Of a stretch of DNA of 64,000 nt, positions 61,101 to 64,000 are shown piece after piece (the first letter of the stretch is position 1; the number at the start of each line of letters is the position of its first letter). The stretch comes from Diplonema papillatum (Eukaryota; Euglenozoa; Diplonemea; Diplonemida; Diplonemidae). Where the stretch lies: NCBI GenBank assembly GCA_030068145.1, contig JAPJBO010000865.1, positions 33,287 to 97,286 of the forward strand, in the 5' to 3' direction. The notes under the pieces were generated by a model. The model worked only from the letters and a program-made list of their open reading frames with translations. It was not told where the DNA came from and did no database searches. A program made the translations under genes and the position numbers.

Positions 61101-62705
61101 ATCCTGGGCTGTCGCAAAGGCGTCGCTGAATTCGCCGGGCAACAGGAGACTGGTATCCTCCCGATCCGCGCGCTCGCAAAGTGCAGGATCGCGGCCCTCC
61201 GGGAGAAGGTTGAATTCAACAAGGTTCTGTGGGCGCACGAGCTTTCCCTGGACACGCTCCTGAAGTCGACGTCCGACAACATCCGCAAGAAAGCGGGCAC
61301 GGACGGTTGCCGTCGGGAGCTCCGCGACTTCCATTTGTTCGCCCCCTGGGTTCCCAGGCCCGACGTCGAGATCTACACGTCGCTGAAAGTCCGCAAGCAC
61401 GCCAGCAATGCGGAGAAAAAACAAGCGGTGCTGAAACGCCTGGCGGAACTACCCCACCCGGACTGCGTCGCCTGGCCAGACGGCTCCGTTGTACACGGTG
61501 ACCCCCCTCTGCCCTCGATCTGCGACGCCAACGCCAGCGCTGCCCTACGCCCGTGGCTGAGGAGCACGGCGGACCGTACGACCTGGGGGGCTGCCGGCGT
61601 GTTTATTGATCTTGGGCCGTCGGTCACCATCAAGCCGGACCACGGCCTGCCCGTCAAGCCCACCGGCGACCGACGCACGTTCGATGCCTCTTTGCCCGCC
61701 GGCAAGCACCCGCACAGCTACCGCGCCGAGGAGTTCGCGCTCTACAGCTGCCTGAAGTTCCTCCTGCGCCTCCTCCCGCCAACCCCGACGCCGCTCAACA
61801 TCCTCGTCCTCAGTGACTCTCAGTCACTCCTGATGACGCTGAGCCACGGCCCCCATTGCCAGACGCAGCCGTACCCAATCGCGATCTGGCTGCACCTGGC
61901 CGAGTTGGAGTCGCTGGGTTACACCGTGACGCTGCAGTTCGTCTTCGGCCACTGCGGCCTCGAAGGCAATGAGAGGGCGGACAAGACCGCAAAACGTGGT
62001 GCACTCGCGTTCATGCGGGCGGCCACCGACGCCGCGGCCAAGAATCAACCCCCTCCGCTCTCGGCACGCCTCTGCGCCACGGCCGCTAACGGCCGCTATC
62101 GTTCCGTCCTCTGGCTGGAGAGCAGTGAAGCTGGAGCACGAGACGCCTTGGACAGGGCCACCCTCCTCAGGAACCCGTCGTCGTTCGCCAGGTTGGTCTT
62201 TGGCCGCCGCATCCCCCGCCCCAAGCACTTGGCACCACGGGCGGAAAGAGAGGTGCGGCAGCTCCGCACTGGCCACCACCACCTGGTGATGACCATGTAC
62301 GCCACCGAATGGCGCGACCTCTCGAGGGCGGATCGCAGACAGGCGTTTCTCCCGTGCCCTATTTGCGGCACCCGGTCGTTGGCCCCGCTGCTCCACCTCT
62401 TCGTCGGGTGTGACGCCCCTGCAGCTGTGCAATCCCGGCTGACGATGGACGCCGATCTCGACGCGAAGAGCCGCCTCCGCTCGAAGCCTCCGCCCGCCGA
62501 TGCCATGGAGCGCCTCTGGGCAATCCTCTTCGTCTTCCCGGAACTCGCCCTGGCCTACCTGCAGAGGTGCGGCACTCTGCCGAGCTACGCCATCCTCGCC
62601 GGTCAGGCGTCCGGCGAGCCCGTGGGTGGCGGCGCCAATCGCTCGATCACGCCTGACGCCGCCTCCTCGCGCTCCGCCGACTCGGAAGACGCGATCTCGC
62701 GCTGA
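58146..62705 (+). CDS. LINE ORF2: APE endonuclease, reverse transcriptase, RNase H, zinc knuckle
   Basis: Same frame as ORF1, 1519 codons to TGA at 62703-62705. Endonuclease (about 58368-59060): SFNCRSFWARES, LLLQETWLSS (Glu), GDLNVHHPDW, SPDVVIST and RDHLPMAF (Asp-His). RT (about 59690-60800): LDPDGLCSEFLRRL, PVPKPGRDHSLPEGYRPISL, GGFRKGRGPEEQLF, SFDLANAFDTVDHGKL, GVPQGTVLGPLLFLYYIDDL and catalytic LYADDDGVAV near 60443. RNase H (about 61460-62000): WPDGSVVHG, YRAEEFALYS, VLSDSQSLLM, GNERADKTAK, all four acidic residues. Zinc knuckle near 62360-62410 (CPICGTRSLAPLLHLFVGC). All catalytic residues are present, so the enzyme could be active if translated. It makes nicks and primes reverse transcription of its own RNA at the target. 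The first ATG (58450) would remove part of the endonuclease, so expression probably needs readthrough, reinitiation at a non-ATG codon, or fusion. Confidence 0.92.
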   Translation, partial: GQSPPHRGVTPPDAHHRAHPAGPPPTPGAPPRAANTNTASRREPAPPPGRGRRRRRTASTPAAAAPFDPDSILLIVSFNCRSFWARESIPGGTNSISRGVANMSPRIPDILLLQETWLSSKSLPPRLDGYRVFRRDRDGDARGGGVLIFVRTSLLATEIPPPDIDADSSLDCVAVEITRIGLPPLRVYNVYRPPRKEGRDLCMEPFPMDDHVVIAGDLNVHHPDWSRGAENTGGKILRDWLVEASAMTLNDPSVSTMAYRPHARYSSPDVVISTPTSNIRNWRVLDSWGTTRDHLPMAFEVPRGYSQPRVLRKTWFSWARADWDGMMEHLDEESSALLANRPATNVQFAKRVASTFRRAVHQFVPRYRQGRPYKEWWTPGLSALERVKGAAFTDLLADPDAPHAQRAYSDAVARFASAATQAKAAHWNAFSGRINRCTDIGLLFRLIRKIDGRTQQNNIPPIRLGHSYYVAADGKTELFGDHLKRVCGGSTATKPPPWFPAKEPSNDDAGCGLITADELDRALDNLDPKTSLDPDGLCSEFLRRLTDGARALILELVNISWEEGFVPESWRDAHVVPVPKPGRDHSLPEGYRPISLTSVISKVMEVIVKNRLEYLTESPQHPEVRRFNSRQGGFRKGRGPEEQLFSIVSALDSARNRLLFTCLLSFDLANAFDTVDHGKLMDILQRRGVPAKFLRWIEAFLRNRRAAYKIDGATGRSFDLNTGVPQGTVLGPLLFLYYIDDLGSDLDRLQRRIHQDNVGATITFSLYADDDGVAVEARTFAALEQYAQDVVDVVERWTAQALMSLSVLKTRGVFFVGKNAAPFPPPNVVFKATRADVPVPPADTERRVSAEGRLVGTNTPHDGKTFVGIAFGPVTEANAGLTLLHSVVTLQWVDKVKLLGLTIDQGFTFLPHLQRVVDGFSLRMNLLRHLAGKDYGFNGTVLRTLYLSYVLPTYTYALGIYGPFILPANGPLTTLERMHRRALTLILGCRKGVAEFAGQQETGILPIRALAKCRIAALREKVEFNKVLWAHELSLDTLLKSTSDNIRKKAGTDGCRRELRDFHLFAPWVPRPDVEIYTSLKVRKHASNAEKKQAVLKRLAELPHPDCVAWPDGSVVHGDPPLPSICDANASAALRPWLRSTADRTTWGAAGVFIDLGPSVTIKPDHGLPVKPTGDRRTFDASLPAGKHPHSYRAEEFALYSCLKFLLRLLPPTPTPLNILVLSDSQSLLMTLSHGPHCQTQPYPIAIWLHLAELESLGYTVTLQFVFGHCGLEGNERADKTAKRGALAFMRAATDAAAKNQPPPLSARLCATAANGRYRSVLWLESSEAGARDALDRATLLRNPSSFARLVFGRRIPRPKHLAPRAEREVRQLRTGHHHLVMTMYATEWRDLSRADRRQAFLPCPICGTRSLAPLLHLFVGCDAPAAVQSRLTMDADLDAKSRLRSKPPPADAMERLWAILFVFPELALAYLQRCGTLPSYAILAGQASGEPVGGGANRSITPDAASSRSADSEDAISR

Positions 62706-62767
62706 GGGCGCTCGCCACCTGCTTGCGCGCTGCTGGCTGAACGGCGAGCTCGGGGCTGTTGCCCATT

Positions 62768-62858
62768 TGAACATGCAATGTAAATAGCCTCTATTCGAGC
62801 CAACCCGGCTTCTCCTGCAACAATTCTGAAACTGTATTGTATTTGGGACTAGATAATG
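62768..62858 (+). repeat. LINE 3'-tail repeat, copy 3 (attached to the LINE)
   Basis: Begins 62 bp after the ORF2 stop: GAACATGCAATGTAAATAGC, CCTCTATTCGAGCCAA, then GGGACTAGATAAT. The hairpin is weaker here (AATAG/CTATT). Confidence 0.75.
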
Positions 62859-63680
62859 GCGCTGAGCAAGCTTTATTTTTCCCTGGCGAAAAGCATAGCC
62901 GGGGCAGAGTCAGCGGGCGCCGGCCTACGGACCGTGCCCAGTTACGGGCCAGTACACAGCCATAGTCAGTCCCCAACGTCCCGCCGGTGCCTCGATACCC
63001 GGCCGTCAAGGCCCTACGGGGAGAGGCACCGCAATCAAACAAGCAACCGTGTGCTCCGCCACACCACACCATCCTTTCATTCCACCATGCTTCCCACATT
63101 CCAACACTCTCCCCCCCTCCGAGTTCCAGTGGCAGAGAAAGAAAGAAAGAAGCCAGAGGTCTCCCGGGTCTTCCACCTGGCCTCACTCAACCGCCACCTG
63201 GCTGGTTTGTGTGAAAGGCTCAGATACTGGACACCCACGCACTGATAACCCCCCTGTTCCATAGCCCATCTCTCTTGCATGTGTCTTGTGTCTCTCTGGC
63301 ATGCCTTCCGGCCCGAAGAGGCCCGTAAAGCCTGCCCGAAAACTGGAACGCGGCTCTCCGGAGCCGCCAAAAGAATGTGGTGCCTCTTGCAAAAAAAAAA
63401 AAAAAAAGCTTTTTTTTTGAACTCAGGGACCAGTTTGGAAGCAGAAGCAACGAACGAACGGGGCCTAAGCTAGAAAACTGGCGGCCAGGGGGGAAACCAA
63501 TCTACACGATTAAACGGTAAGACCGGAAACTGGCCTGTCGCAGGGCATTTCCTGCATGCTGACAGTTGAAATAAGGGAGGAAGTGCGGGGTTTAGAGCGT
63601 GGGTCTTGGCGTCAAATGAGGAGTTTACATCTATTGGTTGTATTGGTCGTCTACAAGCAGTCTACTCTTCTGTACAGCAT
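62859..63680. other. Non-coding stretch with poly(A) and T-run
   Basis: No gene is recognised. A run of 17 A and a T-run flank AGC at about 63391-63418. It may hold a retroposon end. Confidence 0.5.
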
Positions 63681-64000
63681 TTACACTTCAGATTCAAAGT
63701 CTCCCGTTTCCTGCAGCATTTGTATGGTTTTTGCGCAGTTTTCCGGTTTAAATAGTTCTGGTAGTCCCAGTTTCTCGGGAAAGAACATCGAACGGGTAGG
63801 TTTTGTTGCTGTACAGTTAATTAGTACGTGTTCTAGTAGGTTTTCTGGCTTTTCCTTGCAGTGCCAGCAGGTACTGCCTCGGATATGCCGTTTTCTGTTT
63901 TCATTGCTGCACAGGTGTTCTTTGTTCAGGCTCGAATGCCCACATCGAATTTGTAGCAGAAAAGTACGTTGTTTGAGAGAGAGGTTGCCGGGCAGTTTGG
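63681..64000 (-). pseudogene. LINE ORF2 C-terminal fragment, running off the window
   Basis: Minus-strand frame of 106 codons ending in TAA at 63681-63683, with no start inside the window. It reads KLPGNLSLKQRTFLLQIRCG, HSSLNKEHL, then STCWHCKEKPENLLEHVLINC. This matches the end of the 49109-51493 ORF (LPKALSRQAEIHLFALRTGH, CWHCHQNTSKPMLEHITLQC), so it is the zinc-knuckle end of a related LINE, entering from the right. Confidence 0.85.

Larger units (their letters stand above)
55140..62858 (+). mobile_element. Near-complete LINE (APE-type endonuclease, RT, RNase H)
   Basis: ORF1-like region (about 55140-58145), ORF2 (58146-62705) and 3' tail repeat ending at about 62858. The left boundary is not sharp: the last duplicated astacin segment ends near 55135 and the frame simply continues. 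No poly(A) follows; the end is ACTAGATAAT as in the tail repeats at 7820 and, with a difference, 47155. Confidence 0.8.

Overview
The window looks like nuclear DNA of a eukaryote, most likely a protist. The genes encode eukaryote-only proteins (dynein light chain LC8, a B-box/coiled-coil protein, an astacin-type protease), are interrupted by a few GT-AG introns (donors mostly G|GTRYG), and sit among non-LTR retrotransposons, hAT and pogo-type transposases, tRNA-like elements and microsatellites. I cannot name the species. All five unbroken host genes lie on the minus strand, which fits co-directional gene arrays, but five genes are too few to prove it.

Layout. Bases 1-25,120 are the gene-bearing half: LC8 dynein light chain (754-1023), a five-exon coiled-coil/B-box protein (2189-7263) with a broken duplicate of its first exon just upstream, a gene-poor stretch (about 7.8-13.9 kb), a 1254-residue MFS-type transporter (13898-17662), a 668-residue protein joining an Hsp90/MORC-type GHKL ATPase domain to an OAS/cGAS-type nucleotidyltransferase (18316-20322), and a two-exon SLC13/SAC1-type anion transporter (22655-25116).

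Bases 25.2-64 kb are almost wholly mobile or repetitive DNA. A nested imperfect palindrome of about 4.9 kb (25.88-30.80 kb) carries tandem arrays with 29-, 13- and about 15-bp periods. It is followed by a nearly intact hAT transposase with one in-frame TGA, two head-to-tail 5'-truncated LINE copies (36.0-41.08 kb), a tRNA-Ile gene with a restriction-like-endonuclease LINE fragment ending 10 bp upstream of it, a 959-bp element with perfect 30-bp terminal inverted repeats plus solo arms elsewhere, a pogo-type DDE transposase remnant, two head-to-head LINE fragments meeting near 51.5 kb, and a near-complete LINE (about 55.1-62.86 kb). Its ORF1 is open in frame from an upstream astacin-like protease gene and carries a ubiquitin-like domain ending in Gly-Gly. 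ORF2 (endonuclease, RT, RNase H, zinc knuckle) follows in the same frame after a single TGA.

The two most interesting items are the GHKL-ATPase/nucleotidyltransferase fusion, a domain pairing that suggests nucleotide-second-messenger immunity or nucleic-acid sensing, and the same-frame LINE polyprotein with a ubiquitin-like module and an internal TGA. Several junctions (an identical 16-nt tag plus A-run capping two unrelated truncated LINEs, tandem truncated copies, shared 3' tails) look like products of template-jumping reverse transcription.
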